DNA from: Rubrivivax sp.
GTDB taxonomy: Bacteria; Pseudomonadota; Gammaproteobacteria; Burkholderiales; Burkholderiaceae_C
Length of the DNA stretch: 64,000 bases
Direction: 5' to 3'
NCBI GenBank assembly: GCA_022842595.1
Contig: JALHPF010000014.1
Coordinates: 62,001-126,000, forward strand
The position numbers and the translations under genes were made by a program. The first letter of the stretch is position 1. Each line of letters starts with the position of its first letter. The notes beneath the pieces are model-generated. The model was not told the origin of the DNA. It searched no databases and was given only the letters and a program-made list of their open reading frames with translations. Of this stretch, positions 1 to 11,750 are shown piece by piece.

Positions 1-1101
1 ATGGGCAAGAGCCCGCTGGGCGAGATTGCCCACGCCTACCACTTCGACGCCGGCCTGTATGCCGCCTTCCTGCGCCGCTATGCCGAGAAGCTGGGCGTGG
101 TGCGGCTGGAAGGCAAGATCGGCGCCGCCACGCAGCGCCCGGGTGACGGTTTCGTCGACGCCGTTGTCATGGAAGACGGCCGGCGCGTCGAGGGCGACCT
201 GTTCATCGACTGCAGCGGTTTCCGCGGCCTGCTGATCGAACAGACGCTGAAGACCGGCTACGAGGACTGGAGCCACTGGCTGCCCGCCAACCGCGCCTGG
301 GCCGTGCCTTGCGAAAGCACGGTGATGACACCCTACACCCGCGCCACGGCACGCGACGCGGGCTGGCAATGGCGGATTCCGCTGCAGCACCGCACCGGCA
401 ACGGCCATGTCTTCTGCAACAGCTTCATCAGCGAACAGCAGGCCGCAGACACGTTGATGGCGAACCTGGACGGCCCGGCGCTTGCGCAGCCGCGCATGCT
501 GCAGTTCGTCACCGGCAAGCGCCGCCAGCTGTGGAACAAGAACGTGGTCGCGGTGGGTCTGGCCAGCGGCTTCATGGAGCCGCTGGAAAGCACGAGCATC
601 CACCTCATCCAGAACACGATCGCGCGGCTCACCACCTTCTTCCCGTTCACGCGCTTCGACGACGCCGACATTGCCGAGTTCAACCGCCAGAGCGACTTCG
701 AGTTCGAGCGCATCCGCGACTTCATCATCCTGCACTACAAGGCCACCGAACGGACCGACACCGAGTTCTGGAACTACTGCCGCACGATGCCGATCCCCGA
801 CACGCTGCAGCAGAAGTTCGATCTGTTTCGCAGCAACGGCCGCGTCTTCCGGGACGGCATGGAGCTGTTCAGCGAGATCAGCTGGGTGGAAGTGTTCATC
901 GGCCAGCGCGTGGTGCCGCAGGGCTACCACCCGCTCGTGGACACGCTGCCCGAGGACCGTATCGCGCAGTTCCTGGACAACGTGCGCAGCACCATCCGCC
1001 GCTGCAGCGACGCCATGCCGATGCATGCCGACTACGTGGCCAGCCACTGCGCCAGCGGCCTGCCGGTGCAGCGCGCGGCCAGCTTGCCCCGCGCCGCCTG
1101 A
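1..1101 (+). CDS. tryptophan halogenase family protein, 5' truncated by window
   Basis: The 366 residues match the C-terminal two thirds of FAD-dependent tryptophan halogenases, which chlorinate or brominate tryptophan or an indole-like substrate using reduced flavin, halide and oxygen. Visible signatures are the diagnostic WxWxIP motif (WQWRIP near residue 123) and the [11 protein letters not shown] stretch (residues about 194-204), which holds the conserved active-site Glu. The N-terminal flavin-binding GxGxxG and the active-site Lys of the family are absent, as expected if about 150 residues lie upstream of base 1. The first base is an in-frame ATG, so a shorter native protein is formally possible but would lack the FAD site. 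It is followed after 14 bases by a DUF6445-type gene on the same strand. In proteobacteria many such halogenases sit in clusters with TonB receptors and have unknown substrates. Family is confident; substrate is unknown. Confidence 0.88.
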   Translation: MGKSPLGEIAHAYHFDAGLYAAFLRRYAEKLGVVRLEGKIGAATQRPGDGFVDAVVMEDGRRVEGDLFIDCSGFRGLLIEQTLKTGYEDWSHWLPANRAWAVPCESTVMTPYTRATARDAGWQWRIPLQHRTGNGHVFCNSFISEQQAADTLMANLDGPALAQPRMLQFVTGKRRQLWNKNVVAVGLASGFMEPLESTSIHLIQNTIARLTTFFPFTRFDDADIAEFNRQSDFEFERIRDFIILHYKATERTDTEFWNYCRTMPIPDTLQQKFDLFRSNGRVFRDGMELFSEISWVEVFIGQRVVPQGYHPLVDTLPEDRIAQFLDNVRSTIRRCSDAMPMHADYVASHCASGLPVQRAASLPRAA

Positions 1102-1115
1102 CCGCCCCGCGCGTC

Positions 1116-1823
1116 GTGTTCAATCCGCGGCCGCGCATCGAGCGTGTCGACGTCGGCGGCGGCTTCCACGCCTGGATCGTCGACGACGCCCTGCAGGACC
1201 CGCAGGCCCTGCGCCAGCGCGCCGTTGCCGAAAGCCACCGTTTCGAGATGGCCCCGCACAACGCCTACCCCGGGCTGGAATGGCGCATGGCGGCCGACGT
1301 GGCCAGCCCGCTGGCCGACTTCTTCCTGCTGCACCTGCGCAGCGCGCTCGGCGGGCGGCGCACCCAGGGCATGACCAGCCGGCTGTCGCTGGCCACGCTG
1401 CAGCCGCATGAGCTGAGCCCGCTGCAGCGCCTGTGCCATCGCGACCGCTTCGGCGCCACACCCGGGCAGATGGTGGCGGCCTGCACGCTGTACCTGTTCG
1501 ACGATCCCGCGCTTGGCGGCACGAGCTTCTTCATGCCGCGCCGGCCGCTGGACGCCATCAATGCCGACATCCGGCGCTGGCACACGATGGATGCCGACGC
1601 CTTCACCCAGGAGATCGGCAGCCCGCCGGGCTACCTGGTGAACAGCAACGCCCAGTTCGAGCTGACGGGCGTGGTGCCTGCGGCCTTCAACCGCGCCGTG
1701 TTCTACGACGGCACACAGTTCCACAGCAGCCACATCACGCAGCCCGGGCTGCTGAGTGCAGACCCTGCGCGTGGCCGGCTCACGCTGAACGGCTTCTTCA
1801 TCTGCCGCCGCGCCGCGGCCTAG
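1116..1823 (+). CDS. DUF6445-type protein, halogenase-associated
   Basis: This 235-residue protein starts at GTG 1116, 14 bases after the halogenase stop. No ATG is available near the N-terminus, and the conserved text begins at once (NPRPRIERV, then a HAWIVDDAL segment). Proteins of this type (DUF6445) commonly lie beside tryptophan halogenases in Caulobacter, Xanthomonas and related bacteria, and their chemistry is not established. Late in the protein the FYDGTQFHSSH segment (residues about 196-206) and the preceding NSNAQFELTG resemble the double-stranded beta-helix region of Fe(II)/2-oxoglutarate-dependent oxygenases. That similarity is my inference and is weak. The gene is probably co-transcribed with the halogenase. 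Its 3' end overlaps the convergent AraC-type gene by 4 bases. Confidence 0.65.
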   Translation: MFNPRPRIERVDVGGGFHAWIVDDALQDPQALRQRAVAESHRFEMAPHNAYPGLEWRMAADVASPLADFFLLHLRSALGGRRTQGMTSRLSLATLQPHELSPLQRLCHRDRFGATPGQMVAACTLYLFDDPALGGTSFFMPRRPLDAINADIRRWHTMDADAFTQEIGSPPGYLVNSNAQFELTGVVPAAFNRAVFYDGTQFHSSHITQPGLLSADPARGRLTLNGFFICRRAAA

Positions 1824-2743
1824 GTTTCCAAGCCGGCCTGCAGCCGCCATTGCCCCGGTGTGAGACCCACACGCTGGCGAAAAAAGCGCGTGAAGTAACC
1901 GGCCTCGCAGAAACCCAGGTCGATCGCGATTTCGCCCACCGTCATGGCCGTGTAGGCCAGGTCGCGCTGGGCTTCGAGCAGCAGCCGCTGGTGCAGCACC
2001 TGCGAGGCGCTGTGCCCCAGCACCTGCTGGCAGGCCCGATTCAACTGCGTGGGCGTGATGCCGATCTGCAGCGCCAGCGCCGCCAGCGTGGGCTGCTGGC
2101 GGAAACCGGCGTCGACAAGCGCACGCAGCCGCCGCACATGCGCCACCGCCCTGGAAGCCTCGGCGGCGGTCGCCTCGGCCTGCGCGGGCCAGGCGCGCAG
2201 CGCCGAAACGGCCACGCGCAGCCACGCCGCGTTCAGTGCCGCCGTTCGAAACGCCCTGTCCTGCGCCTGGTGTTCGTCGTGCAGCGCCCGGGCCGCCGCG
2301 AGAAGCGCACGCACAGGGGCAGCACGCGCCGGCAAGGGCGTGGCGCGTGCCTGCAGCAGGATGTCGACCAGGCCCGGCGCGTGCGCCGCCAGCACCCGGC
2401 AGTGGCCATCGGTCTGCGTGAAGACCCAGCCGTCGACGTCGTCGGAGAAGCGGAAACCATGGGCGGTGAGCGCCGGTACGGTGACCAGGGCCGGGCCGCG
2501 CAGGGCCTGGCTGCGGCCGTCCATCAGCACCTGCACGCGGCCCCGCCGCACCACCAGAAGCTGAAACAGGTTCTCGTGACGGTGCGGCCGGATCTCCCAG
2601 CCATGCAGCTGGCTGCGGGCGGCAATCGACTCGGCATGCACCGCGTCGAAGGCCGGTGCGGCCGCGGTTTCACCGTACAGCGCGTACGCCGGCATGCGCT
2701 GGGCCGGCAGGCCTTGGGAAAACGCACTGGAACGCTGGGGCAT
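1820..2743 (-). CDS. pobR: AraC-family transcriptional regulator, PobR-like
   Basis: This 307-residue regulator has an N-terminal cupin-like sensing domain (histidines in RPHRHENLFQLL) and a C-terminal AraC double helix-turn-helix over the last 100 residues, ending in the family signature around LGFCEAGYFTRFFRQRVGLTPGQW. It is divergent from pobA with 105 bases between start codons. This is the usual arrangement for PobR activators of the AraC type, which switch on pobA in response to 4-hydroxybenzoate. I chose ATG 2743 because a GGGGTGA element lies about 8 bases upstream and the family usually starts just before MPAYALYGE. A longer frame runs to 2800. The symbol is given by context and family; the effector is inferred. 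Confidence 0.8.
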   Translation of the reverse strand: MPQRSSAFSQGLPAQRMPAYALYGETAAAPAFDAVHAESIAARSQLHGWEIRPHRHENLFQLLVVRRGRVQVLMDGRSQALRGPALVTVPALTAHGFRFSDDVDGWVFTQTDGHCRVLAAHAPGLVDILLQARATPLPARAAPVRALLAAARALHDEHQAQDRAFRTAALNAAWLRVAVSALRAWPAQAEATAAEASRAVAHVRRLRALVDAGFRQQPTLAALALQIGITPTQLNRACQQVLGHSASQVLHQRLLLEAQRDLAYTAMTVGEIAIDLGFCEAGYFTRFFRQRVGLTPGQWRLQAGLET

Positions 2744-2778
2744 GTTCGAATTGTTCACCCCGGCGACGCTTCCGTCCA

Positions 2779-5334
<2,556 letters not shown>

Positions 5335-5451
5335 GAGCAGTTCAAGGAACAGCGGCCAGGCCAGGGCGAACAGGCGCGGGCTGGCGGCGCGGCGGGCGGC
5401 GGGGGTGGTGGTGGTACTCAGACGGAGAGCCGGGTGTTCACCCGTTCGGTT

Positions 5452-8178
5452 TCAGCGCAGCGGGCCAGCCAGAACCGTGCCAAACAGCGCTGGCACCGTG
5501 AGGGTGAGTTCGTACCCTGTGGCCTGGTGCTGCAGGCCGCTGAGGCCATCACTCAGCACCACGCCTTGCAGCCCGGGCGGCAGCCGAAGTTGCACGGCGC
5601 GGGCCCGGGCCGCGTTGTTCACCGCCACCAGCGCCACCTGCCCTTCATGCCGCCGCAGCCAGACGATGACTTCGTCGTCGACGAACAGCGGCGCCTCGAG
5701 GCTGCCGCGGCGCAGCACCGCGTGCTCGTTGCGAAGTGCGATCAGGCGCTTGAAGTCGGCCAGCAGCGCGATGTCGGGCTTGCCGCCTTCGTCGGCCCAG
5801 GGGTAGGTGGCGCGGTTGTAGGGGTCGTCGCCGCCGGTCACGCCGACCTCGTCGCCGTAGTAGACGGTGGGTGCGCCAGGAAAGGTCATCTGGAAGAACA
5901 GGGCCAGGCGCAGTCGCTGCTTGGCAAGCTCGATGACCGCCGGGTCCTTCGTTTCGTCATGCCAGCCGAAGTGATGCAGCGCCCGCGCCTGGTCGTGCGT
6001 GCTCAGCAGGTTCATCAGCGCGTAAAAGGCCTGCGGCGGGTAGGCCTCGCGCATCAGTTCGATGTTCGGGTACAGCGCGCGCGCCTTGCCGCCGGCCGCG
6101 TAGTCGAGCACGACGTTGCGGAAGATGTAGTTCATGGTGCTGTCGAACATGTCGCCCAGGAAGTACTTGCTGGCGTCGAACCAGGTTTCGGCCACGGTCA
6201 GCGCGTCGGGATGGTGCGCCTTGATCGCGCTGCGCCATTCGCGCCAGAAGTCGTCGGGCACCCAGGGCGCCACGTCCATGCGCCAGCCGGCGGCGCCGCG
6301 GTCCAGCCAGAACTTCATCACCGCGTCCTTGTCGCGGTAGAAGAAGTCGCGCACGGCGGGGCTGTTCTTGTCGAGCTCGGGCAGGTCGGTGACCCCCACC
6401 CAGCCGCGGTACCGCTTGTCGGGGTCTTTCTCCTCGGGCTTGAAGCTGTACCAGCCGGCATAGGGCGAGGCCGGGTCGATGCGGGCGCGGTTGAACGCGC
6501 CGCGGCTGTCGTGGTTGCCGTAGCGGTTGAAGTAGATGCTGTCGCTGCCGGTGTGGTTCAGGCTGGTGTCGGGGATGACGCGGATGCCGCGCTTCGCTGC
6601 TTCCTTCGTCAGGCGTTCGAAGTCGACGTTGGTACCGAAGGCCGGGTCGATGCGCTTGTAGTCGGCGGTGTCGTACTTGTGGTTGCTGCCAGCCTGGAAC
6701 ACCGGGGTCATGTAGATCGTGTTGGCACCCAGGTCGCGGATGTAGTCCAGCTTCTCGATCAGCCCGGCCAGGTCGCCGCCGAAGAAGTCGTTGTTGAAGT
6801 GGGCGTCGCTGCCATCACCGCTGCCGGGCTTGTAGGGCCGCTCGGTCCAGGCCTTGTGCAGTTCGACGCCGAAGTTGCGGTAGCGCGTGACGCCCGGTTT
6901 CGGGTCGTTGCTCTTGTCGCCGTTGCGGAAGCGTTCGGGGAAGACGTAGTAGTAGACGACGTCAGGCGCCCAGTCGGGCACCTGGAAGCCGGGCGCATAG
7001 ACGGTCTGGCGGAAGCGGCGGATGTTCCTGGCGCTGGCGGGTTTCTCGGCCACGGTCGCGGTGCCGCCGCTTCCCTTCTCGCGCGTCCAGAACACGGCGT
7101 CGGTGTTGTTCTGCAGGACATAGGTGCGGCCGTCGATCTGCGCTTCGAACCAGTAGCCATAGACCGCGATGTCGTCGAAGCGGTGGCTGGCCGTGAAGCG
7201 CTGGCGTACACCCATCGGACCGTGCTGCATCGGCACCCGCGCCACCTCGGCGTAGTCCAGCACTTCCTGATTGCCTTCCAGGCGGCGCTTCTCGATGACC
7301 ATCGTCAGCTGCTGCAAGCCGGGCCCGGCGGTGACGGTGAACTGCACCTCGGTGCCGGCCTTCACCGCGCCGAAGGGCTGCTTGTGGCGTTCGGCGCGCG
7401 AATCGAACTGCAGGCTCAGCGCCACCGGGTCCTGCACGGTGCGGGCGCTGGGGTCGGCGAAGGTCTTCGGGCCCAGGGTGAGCACCGGGCGCGCACGTCT
7501 GTCCTCGGCGCTCTGCGGGAAGGCCAGGCGCAGCGTGTGTTCGCCGTCGAAGTCGAATGCGAAGTTGGCCTTGTGGTCAGCGCTGGCGCCGAAGGTGCTG
7601 GCGTCCTTCCAGCCGGCGTCGGCCACCTTGAATTCATGCCGGCCCTGGGCCTTCAGGTTCAGGTAATAGGCGTCGCAGCTGTACTGGAAGGCGTAGTCGT
7701 CGAGTGCCGCCCAGTTGTTGAGGGTGCCGCGCAGGAACAGCACGGTGTCGCCCAGCGGTGAACTGGCACCGCCCAGCTGGGCGGGAGCGGGGCAGGTCTC
7801 GATCTGCAGTTCAGGGCTTCGGCCTTGGGTCATGCGCAGGCTCATGCGGTAGGTGCCGTCGAAGCGGCGCTGGATCTCGGGGCCACGCAGGGCCAGGGTA
7901 TTGCCAGGCCCGCGGCCGAAGTCGGCGTCGCTGCTCCAGCCTTCGTCGGCCAGCTTGAAGGCATGTTCGCCCTTCAGCCGCGTCACCAGTTCCCAGCGGT
8001 CGCAGGCCCAGGTGAATTTCTGTGTCTCCACCGCATTCCAGCTGTTGAACGTGCCCCTCAGGTAGAGGGTTCTGCCGCCCAGCGGGTCGGCGGTGCAGAC
8101 AGGGGCTGGTGCAGCGCCCTGCGCCAGCGCCGGCCAGGCCGCCGCCAGCCAGGCGGCACACAGCAGCCAGCGTGTCAT
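5452..8178 (-). CDS. secreted GH13 alpha-amylase-type enzyme with two N-terminal starch-binding-like repeats
   Basis: The 908-residue precursor has a Sec signal peptide (residues 1-19, cleavage after ALA). Two similar domains of about 100 residues follow (TLYLRGTFNSW near residue 37 and VLFLRGTLNNW near 148), of the type found ahead of pullulanases and amylases. Next come a beta-rich amylase N-domain (about 250-370) and the GH13 barrel from about 395. Catalytic motifs are present: GWRMDVAPWV (nucleophile Asp), VAETWFDA (acid/base Glu) and STHDQARALHHFG (third acid), plus NTIYMTPVF and IPDTSLNHTG from the conserved regions. The likely role is extracytoplasmic cleavage of starch or maltodextrin, possibly of neopullulanase or alpha-glucosidase type. 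Its ATG overlaps the stop of the upstream GH13 gene as ATGA, indicating translational coupling in the mal operon. Exact specificity is not decided. Confidence 0.88.
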   Translation of the reverse strand: MTRWLLCAAWLAAAWPALAQGAAPAPVCTADPLGGRTLYLRGTFNSWNAVETQKFTWACDRWELVTRLKGEHAFKLADEGWSSDADFGRGPGNTLALRGPEIQRRFDGTYRMSLRMTQGRSPELQIETCPAPAQLGGASSPLGDTVLFLRGTLNNWAALDDYAFQYSCDAYYLNLKAQGRHEFKVADAGWKDASTFGASADHKANFAFDFDGEHTLRLAFPQSAEDRRARPVLTLGPKTFADPSARTVQDPVALSLQFDSRAERHKQPFGAVKAGTEVQFTVTAGPGLQQLTMVIEKRRLEGNQEVLDYAEVARVPMQHGPMGVRQRFTASHRFDDIAVYGYWFEAQIDGRTYVLQNNTDAVFWTREKGSGGTATVAEKPASARNIRRFRQTVYAPGFQVPDWAPDVVYYYVFPERFRNGDKSNDPKPGVTRYRNFGVELHKAWTERPYKPGSGDGSDAHFNNDFFGGDLAGLIEKLDYIRDLGANTIYMTPVFQAGSNHKYDTADYKRIDPAFGTNVDFERLTKEAAKRGIRVIPDTSLNHTGSDSIYFNRYGNHDSRGAFNRARIDPASPYAGWYSFKPEEKDPDKRYRGWVGVTDLPELDKNSPAVRDFFYRDKDAVMKFWLDRGAAGWRMDVAPWVPDDFWREWRSAIKAHHPDALTVAETWFDASKYFLGDMFDSTMNYIFRNVVLDYAAGGKARALYPNIELMREAYPPQAFYALMNLLSTHDQARALHHFGWHDETKDPAVIELAKQRLRLALFFQMTFPGAPTVYYGDEVGVTGGDDPYNRATYPWADEGGKPDIALLADFKRLIALRNEHAVLRRGSLEAPLFVDDEVIVWLRRHEGQVALVAVNNAARARAVQLRLPPGLQGVVLSDGLSGLQHQATGYELTLTVPALFGTVLAGPLR

Positions 8179-9806
8179 CGCACCCGCTTGTAGGCGCTGT
8201 AGCCGCCACCGGGGCTGGGCTCGGGCACCAGCACCATCACGCCCTTGGGCGGCAGCGTCACCTCGAACAGGCCGGTGACGATCTTCACTTTCGTGGGTGT
8301 TGCGGCCGGGCTCAGCGCGTCGACCATCGCCCAGTGGTTCATCAGCTTGCTGTTGGCCACCATCACGGTTTCGAGCACTGCCGTGTCATGCGGATTGGCG
8401 ATGACGACCACGGTGTCCAGCGCGCGGTCGGTGTGGCGCTCGAAGGCGAACAGGCGTTCGCTGGTCAGCGGCCGCCAATCGCCAACGCGCAGCGCGCGAT
8501 GCGTCTTGCGCAGCTGGATCAGCTGCTTCGTCCAGGCCAGCGTGGGGTTGTCGTCGCGCACCCAGTCCCAGCGCATCGGTGCACGCATCTCGGGGTCGTC
8601 GCCGCCGGCCATGCCGACTTCGCTGCCGTAGTACAGGTTGGGCGCGCCGGGCAGCGTGAACTGCAGCACCTGCGCCAGGCGGCGCTCGGCGTCCTTGGGC
8701 AGCACGGTGGCCAGGCGCGGGCTGTCGTGGTTGTCGAGCATCACCCAGCTGCGCAGCTGGTTGGCTATGCCCATCTCGCTGAACATGCGGTCGATCATGC
8801 GCATGGCCAGCGCCGGGGCCAGCTCGCCGCTGGCCATGCGCAGCAGAACAGCGCGCAGCGTGAAGTTCATGACGCCGTCGACCGCCGGGAACCATTCCTT
8901 GGGGTAGTTGGCGATCTCGCCGACCACCAGCGAACCCGGCTTCTCGGCGTGCGCGGCGCGGGTCAGGCCGTCGAGCCATTCGAAGCCGATGTCCACCGCC
9001 ACGTCGAGCCGCCAGCCGTCGACGCCGTCGCGCAGGTAGCTGCGCACCACCGAGTCCTTCGCGGCGTAGACATGGTCGCGCACGGCCTTGTTTTCCAGGT
9101 TGATCTCGGGCAGGTTCTCGGCCAGCCACCAGGCGCGCGCGCCGCCCTGGTATTGCGGGCCGAAGAAGAACCAGTCGCGCCATTTCGATTGCGGGTTCTT
9201 CAATGCGTCCTGGAAGACTGGCGCGTTGCGGCCCATGTGGTTGAACACGCCGTCCAGCACCAGCTTCATGCCGCGCGCGTGCACGTCGGCGGCGAGAAGC
9301 CGGACGTCGGCGCGGGTGCCGAACTCGGGGCTGACGGCCTGGTAGTCCAAGGCGTCGTACTTGTGGTTGGTGTAGGCCAGATGAATGGGATTCAGGTACA
9401 GCACGTCGGCACCCAGCTGCTGCACGTAGGCCAGCTTGGCGCGCGTGCTGGCCAGGTCGCCGCCCCAGAACTCGATCTCGTGGCTCCACAGGCGAGCGTC
9501 CTCGAGGTAGACGCCGCGCCTGGGGGTTTCGTCCCAGCGGCGCAGCACCTTCGGCGCGGGGTACAGGTGGCGCTTGGCGTCCAGATTCGCCGCCGGTGCG
9601 AAGCGGTCGGGCAGCACCTGGTAGACGATGGCGCCGATGCGCCAGTCCTGCTCACGCGCCTCGAAACGGCCGGCCAGGGCCTGGTCGAAGAGGTTGCCGG
9701 CGGGGCTGTCCACGCCCGTGGCGTACGGGGTCTGCGCGAGGGCGGCCATGGCCATCGGCATCGTCAATGCTCCTAGAACGCCCCGGCGCGCCAGGCGGTT
9801 CGTCAT
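8175..9806 (-). CDS. exported GH13 alpha-glucanase/alpha-glucosidase
   Basis: This 543-residue protein begins with a signal sequence containing an ARRGVLG stretch, suggestive of the Tat pathway, followed by a hydrophobic core ending ALA. The GH13 barrel starts near residue 55 (IGAIVYQVLPDRF). Catalytic residues sit in DGWRLDVAVDIG (nucleophile), VVGEIANYPKEW (acid/base) and LDNHDSPR (third Asp). VLDGVFNHMG is conserved region I. The overall form resembles cyclomaltodextrinase/neopullulanase or alpha-glucosidase members that lack the extra N-domain. The ATG at 9806 overlaps the malG stop as ATGA, and the stop overlaps the next GH13 start the same way, so three genes are translationally linked. 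It probably trims linear maltodextrins in the periplasm or outside the cell before uptake by MalEFGK. The Tat prediction is by eye. Confidence 0.87.
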   Translation of the reverse strand: MTNRLARRGVLGALTMPMAMAALAQTPYATGVDSPAGNLFDQALAGRFEAREQDWRIGAIVYQVLPDRFAPAANLDAKRHLYPAPKVLRRWDETPRRGVYLEDARLWSHEIEFWGGDLASTRAKLAYVQQLGADVLYLNPIHLAYTNHKYDALDYQAVSPEFGTRADVRLLAADVHARGMKLVLDGVFNHMGRNAPVFQDALKNPQSKWRDWFFFGPQYQGGARAWWLAENLPEINLENKAVRDHVYAAKDSVVRSYLRDGVDGWRLDVAVDIGFEWLDGLTRAAHAEKPGSLVVGEIANYPKEWFPAVDGVMNFTLRAVLLRMASGELAPALAMRMIDRMFSEMGIANQLRSWVMLDNHDSPRLATVLPKDAERRLAQVLQFTLPGAPNLYYGSEVGMAGGDDPEMRAPMRWDWVRDDNPTLAWTKQLIQLRKTHRALRVGDWRPLTSERLFAFERHTDRALDTVVVIANPHDTAVLETVMVANSKLMNHWAMVDALSPAATPTKVKIVTGLFEVTLPPKGVMVLVPEPSPGGGYSAYKRVR

Positions 9807-10696
9807 CACCCCTTCACCCCCCCGGCGGTCAGGCCCGACACGATCCAGCGCTGCGCGACCAGGAACACCAGCGTGATCGGCAGGCCGCTCAGCACCGCCG
9901 CCGCGGCGAAGTCGCCCCACAGGTACTTCTGCTCGTACAGGTAGAACTTGCTGCCCACGGCCAGGGTGAGGTTCGGTTCCTCGCGCAGCAGGATCGAAGC
10001 CACCGGGTATTCGATGATCGTGCCGATGAAGGCGAGCACGAACACCACCATCAGGATCGGCACGGCCATCGGCAGCAGCACATGGCGGAAGGCCTGCCAG
10101 TGCGTGGCACCGTCGACCTTGGCGTTCTCCTCGATCTCGACCGGGATGCTCTCGAAGTAGCCCTTGATCGTCCAGATGTGCATGGCCACCCCGCCCATGT
10201 AGGCGACGATGAGCCCGGCATGCGTCTCGATGCCCAGCCACGGGATCTTCTGCCCCAGGCCTTCGAAGATGGCGTAGATGGCCACCAGGGCCACGGCCAC
10301 CGGGAACATCTGCAGCAGCAGCATGCTGTTCAGAATGAGCGTCTTGCGCGCGAACTGCATGCGTGCAAAGGCGTAGGCCGCGGTGGTGCTGATGGCGACG
10401 ATGAGGAAAGCCGAGATCGTGGCGATCTTGATGCTGTTCCACAGCCACAGCAGCACCGGGAAGGGCGGCTGCACCACGCTGCCGTCGGGCTGCTTGACGG
10501 GGATGCCCAGGGCCAGCTGCCAGTGTTCGAAGCTGATGGTGCTGGGGATCAGGCTGCCGGTGCCGAAGTTGCCCGGCCGCAGGCTGATGCTCACCACGGC
10601 CAGCAGCGGAAACAGCGTGGCGGCCAGCAGCACCCACAGCGCAGCGTGGGCGGCGAAGACACGCCAGCGTTGGCGCTTGCCGGTGACGATGGGCAT
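9806..10696 (-). CDS. malG: maltose/maltodextrin ABC transporter permease MalG
   Basis: MalG is one of the two membrane subunits of the maltodextrin importer. The 296-residue length and about six membrane helices fit. The EAA loop that docks MalK is visible as [20 protein letters not shown] (about residues 185-204). An N-terminal helix ([17 protein letters not shown]) and a periplasmic stretch containing [14 protein letters not shown] are typical of MalG. A GGAGG element lies about 11 bases upstream of the ATG. The preceding gene here is not malF but a membrane ORF, whose stop is 4 bases away. The 3' end overlaps the GH13 start as ATGA. Confidence 0.93.
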   Translation of the reverse strand: MPIVTGKRQRWRVFAAHAALWVLLAATLFPLLAVVSISLRPGNFGTGSLIPSTISFEHWQLALGIPVKQPDGSVVQPPFPVLLWLWNSIKIATISAFLIVAISTTAAYAFARMQFARKTLILNSMLLLQMFPVAVALVAIYAIFEGLGQKIPWLGIETHAGLIVAYMGGVAMHIWTIKGYFESIPVEIEENAKVDGATHWQAFRHVLLPMAVPILMVVFVLAFIGTIIEYPVASILLREEPNLTLAVGSKFYLYEQKYLWGDFAAAAVLSGLPITLVFLVAQRWIVSGLTAGGVKG

Positions 10697-10700
10697 GGTT

Positions 10701-11735
10701 TCAGTGTCCTCCCGGCGCGGCCTGCAAGGTATCGACGAAGCGCTGCGGATCGTCGATGCCCAGAGCGACCTCAGTCACTGCTTGCTCACCCCAGGGCAGC
10801 AGTACGAGCGTGCCCGGTCGCAGCTTCAGGAGCACATTGGCACGGCCCATGCCCTGCGCCCTCAGACGGCCGGGCTTGCGCGCACAAGGCATCCTGGCGT
10901 CGATGGCCTCGGCCCGCAGCACGGCCGAGCGCGGCAACTTGATGTCGAAGACGAGCCCATAGCGCAAATGCACGGCTTCAGCATCGATGCTGACGGGGCG
11001 CCAGAGCGTGGCACGGTAGTCCGCCCATAGAAACAGCCAGCCATACAGGCTGATGGCCGTCACGACCCACGCCACGGTCGCGCCGCAGAAGAGATGCACC
11101 AGCAGGTGCATGACTGGAATCTCGGCCGCCACCAGAATCACAAACCCGAGCTGGTTGCTGGCATTGCCATGCTGGCGATGTACGCCGAAATGGCGGTCGC
11201 CGGGCCAGCACATCGCGGCGGGCCTGCGCATCAACGCGTAGATCCACAAGCGCGACTCCAACTGCATCAAGCGGCCTGCAACGCCATCGCCGAGAACCTC
11301 CCGCAAGGCCTGGGCTGCACCGGTCTCGACATTTCGTTCTTCGTCGCCGACGGCGCGCAGTCGCCACAACTGCCTGAGAACGCCGCTCAAGAGCCACAAC
11401 TCTGCGGCCAGCAAGACCGCCACACCCAGCCACCGGAGCTGACCGAGCCAGGGCCACATCGCGTCTTCGGGTGGCGACAACCAACGCCCCAGCAGAAAGC
11501 CCACACCCGCGATCGCCAAGGCCCCACGCCAGCGCCTGCGCCACGCGTGCGGCTGCAGCAGCATCCAGGCCGCCGGCAGCACCAGCATCAGATCAACGGC
11601 CATGGCCCAGGTCGGCGGCGGGCCACCCGGAACGTCAACATGGCCGCGCATCACCAGCAGGTGGCCCATGGCCACCAGCAGAGCCACGCCCACGAAGATG
11701 AACGTACGGGTATCGATGGTGCTGCGCTGGGACAT
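10701..11735 (-). CDS. unknown multi-helix membrane protein inserted between malF and malG
   Basis: I do not recognise this 344-residue protein. It has an N-terminal helix (about 11-28), three further hydrophobic segments to about residue 125, a charged linker, two close helices at about 195-235, and a soluble tail of about 100 residues. The tail ([20 protein letters not shown] onward, with [16 protein letters not shown]) has the alternating pattern of bacterial PH-like domains; this is an inference. It sits in the mal operon with 15 bases to malF upstream and 4 bases to malG downstream, and has its own AGGA ribosome site, so it must be co-transcribed. MalF and MalG are normally adjacent, so this is an unusual passenger. 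It could be an accessory of the transporter or a gene captured by the operon. Confidence 0.7.
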   Translation of the reverse strand: MSQRSTIDTRTFIFVGVALLVAMGHLLVMRGHVDVPGGPPPTWAMAVDLMLVLPAAWMLLQPHAWRRRWRGALAIAGVGFLLGRWLSPPEDAMWPWLGQLRWLGVAVLLAAELWLLSGVLRQLWRLRAVGDEERNVETGAAQALREVLGDGVAGRLMQLESRLWIYALMRRPAAMCWPGDRHFGVHRQHGNASNQLGFVILVAAEIPVMHLLVHLFCGATVAWVVTAISLYGWLFLWADYRATLWRPVSIDAEAVHLRYGLVFDIKLPRSAVLRAEAIDARMPCARKPGRLRAQGMGRANVLLKLRPGTLVLLPWGEQAVTEVALGIDDPQRFVDTLQAAPGGH

Positions 11736-11750
11736 GTCGGTGAATCCTGT

